From Streptomyces erythrochromogenes (lineage in GTDB: Bacteria; Actinomycetota; Actinomycetes; Streptomycetales; Streptomycetaceae), in contig NZ_CP108036.1 in NCBI RefSeq assembly GCF_036170895.1, positions 1,984,001 to 2,048,000 on the forward strand: a stretch of 64,000 nt of DNA. Direction: 5' to 3'. The notes beneath the pieces were generated by a model. It was not told where the DNA came from. It saw nothing but the letters and a program-made list of their open reading frames with translations, and did no database searches. Shown piece after piece: positions 33,587-42,782 of this stretch. The translations under genes were made by a program, and so were the position numbers. Numbering within the stretch: the stretch's first letter is position 1; each line of letters starts with the position of its first letter.

Positions 33587-34457
33587 AACGAAGGCGACCA
33601 GGGACGACCTCGCGGGACTGGAGGCCGGCCTCGACGCCCTGGACGCGGTCCACACCCACCGCACGCCGGTCCGCGAGGTCCTGGTCAAGAAGGTCCTGCC
33701 GCCGGTCCTGGCCGTCGGCCTGGTCCTGGTGGTCTGGCAGGTCCTCGTCTCCCTGAAGGTCACCGACGAGACGAAGCTCCCCGCCCTTTCCGCGGTGTGG
33801 GACAGCCTGTCCGACATGTGGCTGAAGGGGACCCTGCTGGAGGTCATCTGGACCTCCGTCTCCCGCGGTCTGCTCGGCTTCCTGCTGGCCCTGGCCATCG
33901 GCACCCCGCTCGGTCTGCTGGTCGCCCGGGTGAAGTTCGTGCGCGCCGCGATCGGCCCGATCCTCCAGGGCCTGCAGTCCCTGCCGTCGGTGGCGTGGGT
34001 GCCGCCGGCCGTGCTCTGGTTCGGCCTCAACGACGCCATGATGTTCACGGTGATCCTGCTCGGCGCCGTCCCCTCGATCGCCAACGGGCTCGTCTCCGGC
34101 ATCGACCAGGTCCCGCCGCTGTTCCTGCGGGCCGGCCGCACGCTCGGCGCCACGGGCCTGCGCGGCGCCTGGCACGTGGTCATGCCGGCCGCGCTGCCCG
34201 GCTACGTCGCCGGCCTCAAGCAGGGCTGGGCCTTCTCCTGGCGCTCACTGATGGCCGCCGAGATCATCGCCTCCTCCCCCGACCTGGGCCTGGGCCTGGG
34301 CCAGCTCCTGGAGAACGGCCGCAACAACATCGACCTGCCCGGCGTGTTCCTCGCCATCATCCTGATCCTCGTCGTCGGCATCGCCATCGACCTGCTGATC
34401 TTCAGCCCGCTCGAACGGTACGTCCTGCGCAGCCGCGGCCTCCTGGTGAAGAGCTGA
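33573..34457 (+). CDS. Sulfonate-type ABC transporter permease
   Basis: A 294-residue membrane permease with about six helices and the binding-protein-dependent EAA-like loop (around residues 205-225, TLGATGLRGAWHVVMPAALPG), matching SsuC/TauC. The start at ATG 33573 overlaps the ATPase stop, indicating tight coupling. It precedes the chelatase gene by five bases. Confidence 0.92.
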   Translation: MASTETKATRDDLAGLEAGLDALDAVHTHRTPVREVLVKKVLPPVLAVGLVLVVWQVLVSLKVTDETKLPALSAVWDSLSDMWLKGTLLEVIWTSVSRGLLGFLLALAIGTPLGLLVARVKFVRAAIGPILQGLQSLPSVAWVPPAVLWFGLNDAMMFTVILLGAVPSIANGLVSGIDQVPPLFLRAGRTLGATGLRGAWHVVMPAALPGYVAGLKQGWAFSWRSLMAAEIIASSPDLGLGLGQLLENGRNNIDLPGVFLAIILILVVGIAIDLLIFSPLERYVLRSRGLLVKS

Positions 34458-34462
34458 GCCGC

Positions 34463-35218
34463 ATGGCACCCGTACTGCTGGTCATCGCCCACGGCAGCCG
34501 CGATCCGCGGCACGCCGCGACCGTGCACGCCCTCACCCGGCGGGTGCGGGCGCTGCGTCCCGGACTGCGGGTGGAGACGGCCTTCCTGGACTTCAACGCC
34601 CCGCGGGTCGAGCAGGTGCTGTCGGCGCTGCACGCCGACGGCGTCCGCGACGTGGTGGCCCTGCCGCTGCTGCTGACCCGGGCCTTCCACGCGAAGGCCG
34701 ACATCCCGGCGGCGCTGTCGGACGCGCTGACCCGTCTGCCGGGCCTCTCGGTCTCGGTGGCGGACGTCCTCGGCCCGTCCCCGCTGCTCGTCGAGGCCCT
34801 CGAACGCCGGCTGTCCGAGGCCGGCCTCACCCCGGCGGACCGCGCCACCACCGCGGTGGTGCTCGCGTCCGCCGGCTCCACAGACCCGGAGGCGATCGCA
34901 GTGATCGCTGAAATCGCGCGGGAGTGGCGGCACACCGGTTGGTGCGCCGTGCGGCCTGCGTTCGCCTCCGCTGCTCTTCCGCGCACGGAGGACGCCGTAC
35001 GGGCCCTGCGCGCCGAGGGCTTCGCCCGGGTGGCGGTGGCCCCGTACGTCATCGCCGCCGGCCGGCTGCCGGACCGCATCGCGGCCGGCGCCGAGGCCGC
35101 GGGCGCCGACGTGGTGGCCGACGTCCTGGGCGCCGCCCCGGAACTGGCCCTCCTGCTGCTGCGCCGCTACGACGCGGCCGCCGCGGCACCGGCCCGGCTC
35201 CCGGCCCTGACGGCCTGA
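34463..35218 (+). CDS. Sirohydrochlorin chelatase (CbiX/SirB-like)
   Basis: A 251-residue protein of two duplicated chelatase half domains: the first carries LLVIAHGSRDP and LPLLLTRAFHAKADIP, the second AVVLASAGSTDPEA and VAPYVIAAGRLPDRI. His residues of HGSR and FHAKADI are the metal-handling positions of CbiX/SirB enzymes. Insertion of Fe(II) gives siroheme, the prosthetic group of the sulfite reductase that heads this operon. It starts five bases after the permease gene. It is the last rightward gene of the unit; convergent with the gene beyond. Confidence 0.9.
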   Translation: MAPVLLVIAHGSRDPRHAATVHALTRRVRALRPGLRVETAFLDFNAPRVEQVLSALHADGVRDVVALPLLLTRAFHAKADIPAALSDALTRLPGLSVSVADVLGPSPLLVEALERRLSEAGLTPADRATTAVVLASAGSTDPEAIAVIAEIAREWRHTGWCAVRPAFASAALPRTEDAVRALRAEGFARVAVAPYVIAAGRLPDRIAAGAEAAGADVVADVLGAAPELALLLLRRYDAAAAAPARLPALTA

Positions 35219-35231
35219 CCGGCCGACCGGC

Positions 35232-36233
35232 CTACGCGCGGGCGGCGGCCTCGTCGGCCAGGGCCGTCAGGTCCGCGATGGACATCGCACCCGGCGGCAG
35301 GCCCTCCCGGGCGAAGATGTTCGCCGCGTGCCGCAGGACGTCGTTGACCGGGGTGGGCACCCCGTGCAGCCGGCCCAGCAGCGAGATCTCGCCGTTGAGG
35401 TAGTCCGCCTCCACCGAGCCCGTGCCGCGCGCCAGGCTCTGCCAGGAGGATCCGCCCCGCACGCCCGGCGGCTGCTCGACCTTCCCGTCGCGGGCCTGCG
35501 ACTGCTCCGCGTCCGAGGCGTAGGCGATGCCGGCCGCCCCGAAGGCTGTCTTCGCCTCGCGGACGGCGCGCTGCAGCAGCGCCGCCTTCGCCGGATCGGG
35601 CTCCGGGCCGGTCGTCGCCTGGATCGCGTTGCTCAGGTTCCCCAGCAGCTTCGCGTACTTCCACCGCATGACGTCCTCGACCGGCGGGGCCTCGAAGCCG
35701 GCCTTGGCGAGGTCCGCCGCGACGGACCGGGCGAGCGCGTCCGTGCCGCCGGCGGCCCGGCCCAGGTGCAGGATGCCGGTCAGCGGGGTGCACAGCGCCG
35801 AGACCACGCCCGGCTCCAGGAAGGTGGCGGGCAGCCATACGCACACCCCGTACACGCGGGCGAAGCGCCGTAGCGCCATCCGCTCGCTCTCCACGCCGTT
35901 CTGCGCACAGAACACCGGGAGCCGCTGGGCGGCCGTGCCGCCGCCCGCGACCTCCGCGTCGCCCCACACGTCGAGCGCCGCGATCGCGTCCTGGGTCTTC
36001 ACCGCCAGCAACAGCACGTCGTCCGGGCGCAGTTCGCCCATCTCGTCCGGTCCGGTGACCACCGGCAGCCGGTGCACCCGGCTCCCGTCCGCCGTTGTGA
36101 GCCGCAGCCCCTCGGCCCGCAGGGCGTCCGCGTGCGCGCCGCGCGCGACGAGGACGACCTCGCCGCCCGCCTCGGCGAGCCGTCCGCCGATGGTGGCGCC
36201 CACGGCGCCCGCGCCGATGATGATGTACCGCAT
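35232..36233 (-). CDS. Ketopantoate reductase family oxidoreductase
   Basis: A 333-residue NADP(H) enzyme. The Rossmann motif YIIIGAGAVGATIGGRL lies at the N-terminus, and the catalytic lysine region RWKYAKLLGNLSNAI (about residue 195) matches 2-dehydropantoate 2-reductase. That enzyme makes pantoate for coenzyme A, but Streptomyces has several paralogues and this one may act on other 2-oxo acids. The start at 36233 is weakly supported by an AGG. It lies divergent from a small NTF2-like gene and convergent with the chelatase. Confidence 0.82.
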   Translation of the reverse strand: MRYIIIGAGAVGATIGGRLAEAGGEVVLVARGAHADALRAEGLRLTTADGSRVHRLPVVTGPDEMGELRPDDVLLLAVKTQDAIAALDVWGDAEVAGGGTAAQRLPVFCAQNGVESERMALRRFARVYGVCVWLPATFLEPGVVSALCTPLTGILHLGRAAGGTDALARSVAADLAKAGFEAPPVEDVMRWKYAKLLGNLSNAIQATTGPEPDPAKAALLQRAVREAKTAFGAAGIAYASDAEQSQARDGKVEQPPGVRGGSSWQSLARGTGSVEADYLNGEISLLGRLHGVPTPVNDVLRHAANIFAREGLPPGAMSIADLTALADEAAARA

Positions 36234-36318
36234 GCCGATGAGCCTGGCACACCCTGCCGGCTCCGTCTTCGCCGGGGCCGGTCGGCGACGCCCCGCCGGC
36301 CCGGGCCAGGATGCTCCC

Positions 36319-36702
36319 ATGGGTATGGACGAAGAGGGCGTGGCCGAGGCGGTCGCGCGCGAGATGCAGTTGATGAGCCCGGGCGTGCGGACGTCGGGGG
36401 TCCTGACGGACCGGCTCCTCGATCCGGAGTTCGTCGAGGTGGGCGCCTCGGGCCGCAGGTGGGACCGGGAGGCGGTGCTCGCGGCGCTGCCGGACCTGGA
36501 GGGCGCTGCCGAAGACGGCCCGCGGTACGAGCCCGCGGGCATGACGGGGGTCGAACTGGCACCGGGGGTGGTGCACCTCACGTACGAGACCGTGATCGAC
36601 GGGCGCCGGGCGCGCAGGAGTTCCATCTGGCGGAACCCGGCCGACGGCACCGGCTGGCGGATGTACTACCACCAGGCCACGCCGGTGCCGGACACCCCCT
36701 AG
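36319..36702 (+). CDS. DUF4440/SnoaL-like small protein
   Basis: A 127-residue protein of the NTF2-like superfamily. Helix-rich N-terminus (EAVAREMQLMSPGVR...LLDPEFVEVGASGRRWDREAVLAALPD) and beta strands ending in RRSSIWRNPADGTGWRMYYHQATP match the DUF4440 family. AGGA precedes the ATG at 36319. Such folds bind small hydrophobic ligands or act as dimer enzymes; no catalytic residue can be assigned. It overlaps the convergent next gene by four bases. Confidence 0.82.
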   Translation: MGMDEEGVAEAVAREMQLMSPGVRTSGVLTDRLLDPEFVEVGASGRRWDREAVLAALPDLEGAAEDGPRYEPAGMTGVELAPGVVHLTYETVIDGRRARRSSIWRNPADGTGWRMYYHQATPVPDTP

Positions 36703-36989
36703 GACTCCTCGGCCGGGCGGCCGGCGCGCCGGCGCCGGAGCTCCCTCAGCCAATCCCGTACCTGCTCGTCGTCGTGCAGGTACGGCTCTCCGGGGCCCGG
36801 CCGCAGGTCGATGCCGTGCAGGAGCTGCAGCGCCCACCAGGACAGGTCGTCCCAGTCCAGCGTGGTGTCGTCGACCCAGCGGGCGGCCCACCGGTCAGCC
36901 GCGTCCCGGCTCGTGCGGCCTTCCGCCACGGCGGCGAAGCGCGCGTCGATCTCGTCCAGGTCCGGCTGGTCACCCTCGTTCATGCGCAC
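36699..36989 (-). CDS. Small hypothetical protein
   Basis: A 96-residue acidic/basic helical protein (MRMNEGDQPDLDEIDARFAA...) with Trp-rich LDWDDLSWWALQLLHGIDL and a basic C-terminus. ATG at 36989 or 36983. Length, codon bias and tight convergent overlap with the NTF2-like gene support it. I do not recognise a family; immunity-like or SMI1-like roles have no support. Confidence 0.65.
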   Translation of the reverse strand: MRMNEGDQPDLDEIDARFAAVAEGRTSRDAADRWAARWVDDTTLDWDDLSWWALQLLHGIDLRPGPGEPYLHDDEQVRDWLRELRRRRAGRPAEES

Positions 36990-37034
36990 AACGTACCCGG
37001 GAAGGGGCGAACGCCGCCCGGTGCGGAAGTCGCT

Positions 37035-37601
37035 TCAGGGCGTGGTCAGTTCCACGAGCTTGGCGACGGTGTTCCAGTTGCGGGTGGTCACGTCGATGCC
37101 CTTGACGACGGCGGCCCGGCCGAGGGCCTCGGCCAGTTTGGAGCGGCCGAGGCCGTCGGGGGCGTAGAGGTAGAGGACGCGGTCGCCGAGCCGGTACTCC
37201 TCGGGGAGGAACGCGGCCCCGTCGAGCGCGGCGAAGCGCTCCGGGCCGGGCTGCTCGGAGAAGAAGGTGGCGTGGAGCTGCCTGCCCTCCAGCTCCGCGG
37301 CCGGGAAGGGGCAGGCCTCCGCGACGGCCCGCAGGTACGTCCCGTCCACCACCAGGCACGCGACCCGGAAGCCGAAGTGGTCCTCGATGGCCGTCTCCAG
37401 CTCCCGGGCGAGCGCCACCGGGTCGGTCTTCGCGCTGCTGAAGACCGCGTTGCCGCTCTGCAGGTACGTCTGCACGTCGCCGTGCCCGAGTCCGTCCAGC
37501 ACGGAGCGCAGCTCCGCCATCGGGACCTTCTTGCTGCCGCCGACATTGATCCCGCGCAGCAGCGCCGCGTACTTCGTCGTCTCCGTGGCCTTCTTGGTCA
37601 T
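37035..37601 (-). CDS. DUF1697 family protein
   Basis: A 188-residue protein with the DUF1697 signature YAALLRGINVGGSKKVPMAELR at the N-terminus, then VQTYLQSGNAVFSS and the C-terminal WNTVAKLVEL. The family is widespread in Gram-positive bacteria and its function is not established. It is in the same direction as the small hypothetical before it and the glycosyltransferase gene lies upstream. Confidence 0.9.
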   Translation of the reverse strand: MTKKATETTKYAALLRGINVGGSKKVPMAELRSVLDGLGHGDVQTYLQSGNAVFSSAKTDPVALARELETAIEDHFGFRVACLVVDGTYLRAVAEACPFPAAELEGRQLHATFFSEQPGPERFAALDGAAFLPEEYRLGDRVLYLYAPDGLGRSKLAEALGRAAVVKGIDVTTRNWNTVAKLVELTTP

Positions 37602-37621
37602 GGGGGCACCTTAGGTGGCGC

Positions 37622-38824
37622 CTATGACAGTTCGGCCTCGATGAGGTCGGCCGCCCGGCGTGTGCCGCCCTCGGCGGCCATCGCGGCCCGGATCTCCTCG
37701 GCGCGGGTGGCGACGGCGGGGTCGGCGACGAGGGCGAGGACGGCCTCGCGGAGGGTGGCCGCGTCCGCTTCGGCCATCGGGACGTGCCGGGCAACGCCCA
37801 GGGAGGCGAGCATGTCGGCGTTGCCGAACTGGTCGACGGCCTGGGGGACGGCGACCATCGGGGTGGCGGTGGCGAGCCCTTCCTGGCTGCCGCCGGCGCC
37901 CGCGTGGGTGATGAAGGCGTCGGCCTGGCGCAGGATGTCCAGCTGGGGCACCCAGCGGTGGACCTCCACGTCGGCGGGGACCTCGCCCAGGTCGGCCTCG
38001 TCGGTGAACTTGCCGATCTGCAGGACCACGTACCAGTCGGGCAGGTCCGCGAAGGCGTCGATGCAGGCGCGGTAGAAGGCGGGCTGCTTGGTGAAGGCCG
38101 AGCCGAGCGAGACCAGGACGACCTTCTTGCCGTGGGCGGCCTCGGGCCTGTTCCAGGTGCCCTGGGTGGCGCTGCGGTCGCCCTGGCAGGCTCCGACGAA
38201 GGTGTGGACGGAGGCGTCGACGCGGTCGGCGTGGGGCTGGAGGGCCCTGGGGATCAGGACGAGGCTGCGGCGGGGGCGGCTCTGGAGACGTTCGATCTGG
38301 CCGTCGAGGCCGTTCTCGGTGAGCCAGGCGGTGAACCGGGCGTAGTACGCCTGCCCGCGCTCGGAGGCCTTCAGTCCGGCGAACATCGGCTCGGCCACCT
38401 CCTCCTCGTAGCCCTCCCAGGCGACGAGGTTCGGGGAGAGGGAGACGGCGGGGACGCCCCAGCGGTGGGCGAGCACGGGTGCCGGGTAGGAGGTGATGTC
38501 GTGGATGACGAGGTCCGGTTCGTCGCCGTCGAAGGCGGCGGCGAGCTGCGGGAGGACCTGGATGGCGTCGTTCAGGAAGGGCTCCAGGTTGTCGATGAGT
38601 TCGGTGCCCCAGGCCTCCGGGTCGTCGTCGGTGGGAAGGGTGGAGGTGTAGATCACGGGCGTGGCGCCGGTCTCGGCGACCTTCTCGGCGAAGGCGGCGG
38701 GGATGGCGTAGCTGACGCGGTGGCCCCGGGCGACGAGCTCCCGGATCACCTCGATGCTCGGGTTCACGTGCCCGTGGGCGGCGATGGAGAACATGGCGAT
38801 GTGGGCGGGCTTGGCTGAGGTCAT
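37622..38824 (-). CDS. Macrolide glycosyltransferase (MGT/OleD-like)
   Basis: A 400-residue GT-B enzyme of family GT1. The N-terminal domain starts [19 protein letters not shown] with the catalytic His, and the C-terminal domain has the nucleotide-sugar motif [27 protein letters not shown]. This matches the OleD/Mgt enzymes that inactivate macrolides by glucosylation of the desosamine 2'-OH in Streptomyces. Other acceptors, such as plant phenolics, are known for this group. No macrolide cluster is near, so this is probably intrinsic resistance or general detoxification. Confidence 0.88.
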   Translation of the reverse strand: MTSAKPAHIAMFSIAAHGHVNPSIEVIRELVARGHRVSYAIPAAFAEKVAETGATPVIYTSTLPTDDDPEAWGTELIDNLEPFLNDAIQVLPQLAAAFDGDEPDLVIHDITSYPAPVLAHRWGVPAVSLSPNLVAWEGYEEEVAEPMFAGLKASERGQAYYARFTAWLTENGLDGQIERLQSRPRRSLVLIPRALQPHADRVDASVHTFVGACQGDRSATQGTWNRPEAAHGKKVVLVSLGSAFTKQPAFYRACIDAFADLPDWYVVLQIGKFTDEADLGEVPADVEVHRWVPQLDILRQADAFITHAGAGGSQEGLATATPMVAVPQAVDQFGNADMLASLGVARHVPMAEADAATLREAVLALVADPAVATRAEEIRAAMAAEGGTRRAADLIEAELS

Positions 38825-38865
38825 GATCCGACTCTAGCGAGACGATACGTCTCGTGCAATCTGTT

Positions 38866-41094
38866 TCAGGCCGACCGCGGTGGACGGGGCGCGGCCCCGT
38901 CGGTGGAGTCGGCCCCGGCCGGATCGGGGGCGCGGTAGGGCGCCAGAACGCGCTCGACGTCGAGGGCGAGCGAGTCGAGCCAGGTCTGGGCGGCGAAGAA
39001 CTCGGACGGGGCGACGACCTCCGGCACCTGCGCGGCACCGCCGCCCGCTCCGCCTCCTCCGCCTCCTCCGCCTAGTCCGGCCGCCGGTTCGGCGGCCGCG
39101 CCGACGGCGGCGGCACCGCTGCCGTGCGACCCGTCCGCCGACGGGATCGTGGCCGCACGCTGCGCCGCACCCCTCATCCGGGCGGCCACACCGTCCGCCC
39201 GGCCGCTGAGCCGCTCCCCGTTGCCCGGCCCGAGGTCCGGGCCGGCGCGGGCGAGCAGCCTCCGGGAGCCCCAGAGCACGTGGTGGCCCGTGATCATGGC
39301 CGCCTGCCAGTCGGGCGCGCCGGCCACCGGCGCCCGCGGCTCGCTCTGGCGCTGTGCGTACGCGCTCTCCGCCAGCGCCAGCGCGAGCTGGAGCGCCCGG
39401 TCGTCGGGGGCGGTGTCCCGCCTGCCGGCGACCACGGCGGCCGTAGTGGCCTCGACCGTCTCGGCCTCCCGCGCCAGCAGCAGAGCGACCGCGCGGTGCA
39501 GCTCGGTCTGCGCCCCCCGCGGCCAGGCCAGCAGTCCGAACACGACGCCGACCGTGCTGCCGATGATCACGTCCATGAGCCGGACCCCGGCCAGCCTCCA
39601 GGTCACGGGCGCCAGCTGCGCGAAGACGAAGGACACGACGAGGGTGAACATGCCCTGGGCCCAGCCCACGCCCCGGACCGGTCCCACCGTGAAGGCGACG
39701 AGCATCACCAGCGGCAGGATGACGGCGTAGACGGTGGTGTGGCCGCCGACCAGGGCCAGGATCCCGGCGGCCAGGAGCGCGCCGAGCAGGGTCCCGGCGA
39801 GTGCCTGGCGGACGGTCGCCTTGGTCTGGGAGACCGTGGTCCGGGTCAGGCTGAGGACGGCCAGCATCGCCCAGAAGCCGTGGGGCAGCGACTCCACGCC
39901 GGCGAGCGTGCGGGCGGCCGCGAGCGCGAGGCTGATCCGGACGGCGTTCTGGAAGTGCACGGAGCGCGGCCCGGCGTGCGCCGCCAGCCGGTGCCACCAC
40001 AGGCGGGGCGCGCGCCGGCCCGCGTACCAGAACCGGCCGGAGTCGGTCCCGGGGGGCAGCGGGGCGCGCCGGCCCCGGACCGCCAGCTCGGCGGCGGTCG
40101 CGAAGGCCACGGCGGCGTCCGCCACCTCCAGCAGCGCCGCCCGTCGGCGGCCGCGCACCTCGGTCACCGGCTGCGGCTCCCGCTCGGCGGCCTCCCTCAC
40201 CTCTTCCCGCAGCCGCCGCAGGGCGTCGGCCTCGGCGGTCGCGCGGCCCGTCCCGGCCAGCAGGGCTCCGGTCTCGGCGGCGGACCGGCCGACGGTCTCC
40301 AGCAGCTGCTGTCCGGTCTTGTGCGGCGGCTGCCCCGGAGGGGGCGGGGGCAGGGTCACCAGTCGCCCGAGCAGGGTGCGCGCCCCCAGGCCGGTGTGGG
40401 CGAGGGCGCGGTCGCGCAGGCCCGGCCCGGCGGGGCGTTCGGCCTCCTCCACGTGGAGGGGGCGCAGCGACTCGCCGGTCTTCCGGGCGGTCTCGACCTC
40501 GGCCGCGGGCAGCGTGTACGGGGGCCGGCCCAGCTCGGCGGCGAAGCGGGCGGCGGTGCCGGCCGCCCCGGCGGCCAGCTCCCGGTAGGTGGTGCCGCGC
40601 GGCTCGGGGAGGATGAACTTCTCGGCGAGGATGAGCAGGATCAGGCCGAAGGTCGCGCCCCCCAGCCGTTGGCCGAGGGTGTCGGGTGCGTAGGGCGGGA
40701 AGCACGGCAGGATGTAGAGCAGTTGGAGCCCGGGGGCGGCGCCCGCCGCCCGGGGTCCGACCGCGGCCACGAAGGCGATGGCGAAGCCGAAGAGCAGCAT
40801 GCCGGCCACGGCGGTCCAGGTCCGTACCGCGAGGAAGGTGCCGGCGGTCAGGAGCAGCCACGCCACCGGCAGGGTCCTGACCAGTACGGCGGCCCGCTGG
40901 TCGCCGGTACCGGGGATGCGGGAGAGGGCGGCCATCGAGACCACCGCGAAGAGGGCGTACGTCGCCGCCACGGGCCGGTCCAGCCCGTACAGGCACACGT
41001 AGAACGCGCCGCACGCGCAGAGGGTGGTGCGGATCGCGCGCCGTGCCACGCCACTGGGGCCGCGGCCTGCGCTCACGTCTTCTTCGGCACCCAC
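38866..41094 (-). CDS. FUSC family membrane protein
   Basis: A large (about 742-residue) membrane protein with two sets of hydrophobic helices (around residues 15-150 and 400-560) and cytoplasmic parts between and after, as in FUSC/YccS-like aromatic acid exporter families. The C-terminal region holds a poly-Gly linker (about 39038-39080, GLGGGGGGGGAGGG). The start is uncertain: GTG codons at 41094/41097 are chosen because the frame continues into the divergent TetR region without a better site. Export of aromatic acids or other compounds is the family expectation only. Confidence 0.75.
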   Translation of the reverse strand: MGAEEDVSAGRGPSGVARRAIRTTLCACGAFYVCLYGLDRPVAATYALFAVVSMAALSRIPGTGDQRAAVLVRTLPVAWLLLTAGTFLAVRTWTAVAGMLLFGFAIAFVAAVGPRAAGAAPGLQLLYILPCFPPYAPDTLGQRLGGATFGLILLILAEKFILPEPRGTTYRELAAGAAGTAARFAAELGRPPYTLPAAEVETARKTGESLRPLHVEEAERPAGPGLRDRALAHTGLGARTLLGRLVTLPPPPPGQPPHKTGQQLLETVGRSAAETGALLAGTGRATAEADALRRLREEVREAAEREPQPVTEVRGRRRAALLEVADAAVAFATAAELAVRGRRAPLPPGTDSGRFWYAGRRAPRLWWHRLAAHAGPRSVHFQNAVRISLALAAARTLAGVESLPHGFWAMLAVLSLTRTTVSQTKATVRQALAGTLLGALLAAGILALVGGHTTVYAVILPLVMLVAFTVGPVRGVGWAQGMFTLVVSFVFAQLAPVTWRLAGVRLMDVIIGSTVGVVFGLLAWPRGAQTELHRAVALLLAREAETVEATTAAVVAGRRDTAPDDRALQLALALAESAYAQRQSEPRAPVAGAPDWQAAMITGHHVLWGSRRLLARAGPDLGPGNGERLSGRADGVAARMRGAAQRAATIPSADGSHGSGAAAVGAAAEPAAGLGGGGGGGGAGGGAAQVPEVVAPSEFFAAQTWLDSLALDVERVLAPYRAPDPAGADSTDGAAPRPPRSA

Positions 41095-41169
41095 CACTCC
41101 AGCATCGGGCCGGCCACCGGAAGCCACCACCCGCCGGCCGGGCTTGCCGCGCCCCCGACCGGAGGGTTC

Positions 41170-41191
41170 AATGAATGAACAGGCATTTATT
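41170..41191. promoter_or_regulatory. TetR-type operator
   Basis: AATGAATG-AACAGG-CATTTATT, 8-bp arms matching at 7 of 8 positions, in an AT-rich island between the FUSC gene and the TetR fragment. Typical of a TetR operator. Confidence 0.6.
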
Positions 41192-41210
41192 AAGTGGGAG
41201 GTGGCCGGTC

Positions 41211-41827
41211 GTGGCACGCCCGCGCGGGGTCGAGGACGCGGTGATCCTCCGGGCCGCGGTCCGGGTCATGGGCCGGGTGGGGCCGGCGGGGCTCACCCTG
41301 GCGGCCGTGGCCGGCGAGGTCGGTCTGGTGCCCGGCACCCTCGTGCAGCGGTTCGGGTCCAAGCGCGGTCTGCTGCTGGCGCTCGCCGACCGGTCACCGA
41401 CGGCAACACCGCCCGCTACCGCGGCTCGTTCTTCTACGACCTGGCCAAGTCCGCGGTGATCCGCCTCGCCTTCGCGCAGGCGGCCGAGCTCAGGCCGCAC
41501 GGCGTCGCCGCCGTGGCGATCACCCCCGGGTTCCTGCGTTCGGAGGCCGTGCTCGACCACTTCGGCGTCACCGAGGCCACCTGGCACGACGGCGTGGCAC
41601 AGGACCCGGCCTTCGCCCACTCCGAATCCCCCGCGTATCTGGGCCGGGCGGTCGCGGCGCTGGCCGCCGACCCGCAGATCATGGCCAAGTCCGGCCGGGC
41701 CCTGGCCACTTGGGGCCTGTACCAGGAGTACGGGTTCACCGACGCCGACGGGACCCGGCCCGACTTCGCCGCCCACTGGGCGAAAAGCCTGGAGGCGGAA
41801 CACGGCCCGCTCGGCGACCCCCTCTGA
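41211..41827 (+). pseudogene. TetR N-terminus joined to a short-chain dehydrogenase C-terminus
   Basis: From GTG 41211 (GGGAGGTGG upstream) a TetR DNA-binding domain is readable (ARPRGVEDAVILRAA...AAVAGEVGLVPGTLVQRF...LLLALADRS). At about 41390-41400 it stops abruptly and a different frame continues as VTDGNTARYRGSFFYDLAKS...IRLAFAQAAELRPHGV AAVAITPGFLRSEA, the C-terminal half of a short-chain dehydrogenase with the YxxxK (YDLAK) pair. It ends at TGA 41827. The parts are out of frame, so no full product is made. It looks like a deletion joining two neighbouring genes. Confidence 0.82.
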
Positions 41828-41835
41828 CCGGCCGT

Positions 41836-41855
41836 CCCGGACCGCCCCGTCCGGG
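41836..41855 (+). terminator. Weak hairpin after the TetR/SDR scar
   Basis: CCCGGAC-CGCCCC-GTCCGGG, a 7-bp perfect stem just beyond the SDR stop and 18 bp before the next ATG. Confidence 0.4.
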
Positions 41856-41873
41856 CGGTGGTAGAACAGCCGC

Positions 41874-42737
41874 ATGGACGAAGCGCGGGCGAGGGACGTA
41901 CTGACGGCGGCGGGCCTCACCGGGGGCGGGACCGCGGAGCCCGTCCTGCTCGCCCTCGGCGAGAACGCCGTGTTCGCGGCCGGCGACCTCGTGGTCAAGG
42001 TGGGCCGGGAGGCCGCGCTGCTGGAGCGGGCCGAGCGCGAACTGGCGGTGGCGGACTGGTTCGCCGCGTCCGGCATCCCGGCGGTCCGCGCGGCCGAGCC
42101 GCGGCCGCGGCTGGTGGGCGGACATCCGCTGACCCTGTGGCACCGGCTGCCGGACGCGGTGCGGCCCGCGGGGCCCGAGGACCTGGCGGTGCTGCTGCGG
42201 GCCGTCCACGCGCTGCCCGACCCGCCGTTCGCCCTGCCGGCACGGGACCTGCTGGGCGGGGTGGAGCGCTGGCTGCGGCTGGCGGGGGACGCGATCGACC
42301 CGGCCGACGCGGCGTACCTGCGCTCCCGCCGCGACGGCTACGCGGACGAGGTGGCGGCCCTGTCCCCGCACCTGCCGCCGGGCCCGGTCCACGGCGACGC
42401 CCTGCCCCGCAACGTCCACGTCGGCCCGGACGGCCCGGCTCTCGTGGACCTGGAGACCGTATCGGCGGACCTGCGCGAGCACGACCTGGTGGTGATGGCC
42501 CTGTCCCGCGACCGGTACGGGATGCCCGCCGGGGAGTACGAGGCCTTCGCGGCGGCGTACGGATGGGACGTCCGCGACTGGGAGGGCTGCGCGGTCCTGC
42601 GCGGCGCCCGCGAGACGGCCAGCTGCGCCTGGGTCGCCCAGCACGCCCCCGCCGACCCGGGCGCCCTGGCCGAGTTCCGCCGCCGGGTGGCCTCCCTCAG
42701 GCACGGCGACCCGCGGACGCAGTGGCGTTCCTTCTAG
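41874..42737 (+). CDS. Aminoglycoside phosphotransferase-like kinase
   Basis: A 287-residue small-molecule kinase of the APH/choline kinase fold. The catalytic loop GPVHGDALPRNVHVG (Asp at about 175) and the metal-binding LVDLETVS are intact. The family includes antibiotic kinases, but most Streptomyces members phosphorylate unknown small molecules. Nine bases separate it from the hydrolase gene, suggesting co-transcription. Confidence 0.85.
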   Translation: MDEARARDVLTAAGLTGGGTAEPVLLALGENAVFAAGDLVVKVGREAALLERAERELAVADWFAASGIPAVRAAEPRPRLVGGHPLTLWHRLPDAVRPAGPEDLAVLLRAVHALPDPPFALPARDLLGGVERWLRLAGDAIDPADAAYLRSRRDGYADEVAALSPHLPPGPVHGDALPRNVHVGPDGPALVDLETVSADLREHDLVVMALSRDRYGMPAGEYEAFAAAYGWDVRDWEGCAVLRGARETASCAWVAQHAPADPGALAEFRRRVASLRHGDPRTQWRSF

Positions 42738-42782
42738 GGTTCAGGGGTGGTGGGGACACCACCGACCTGCGAATATCTGCGG

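Noticed and set aside
39038..39080. GGC/GGA tract in the FUSC gene considered as phase-variable switch
   Set aside because: It keeps a single frame encoding a Gly linker and the unit is three bases, so length changes would not shift the frame.
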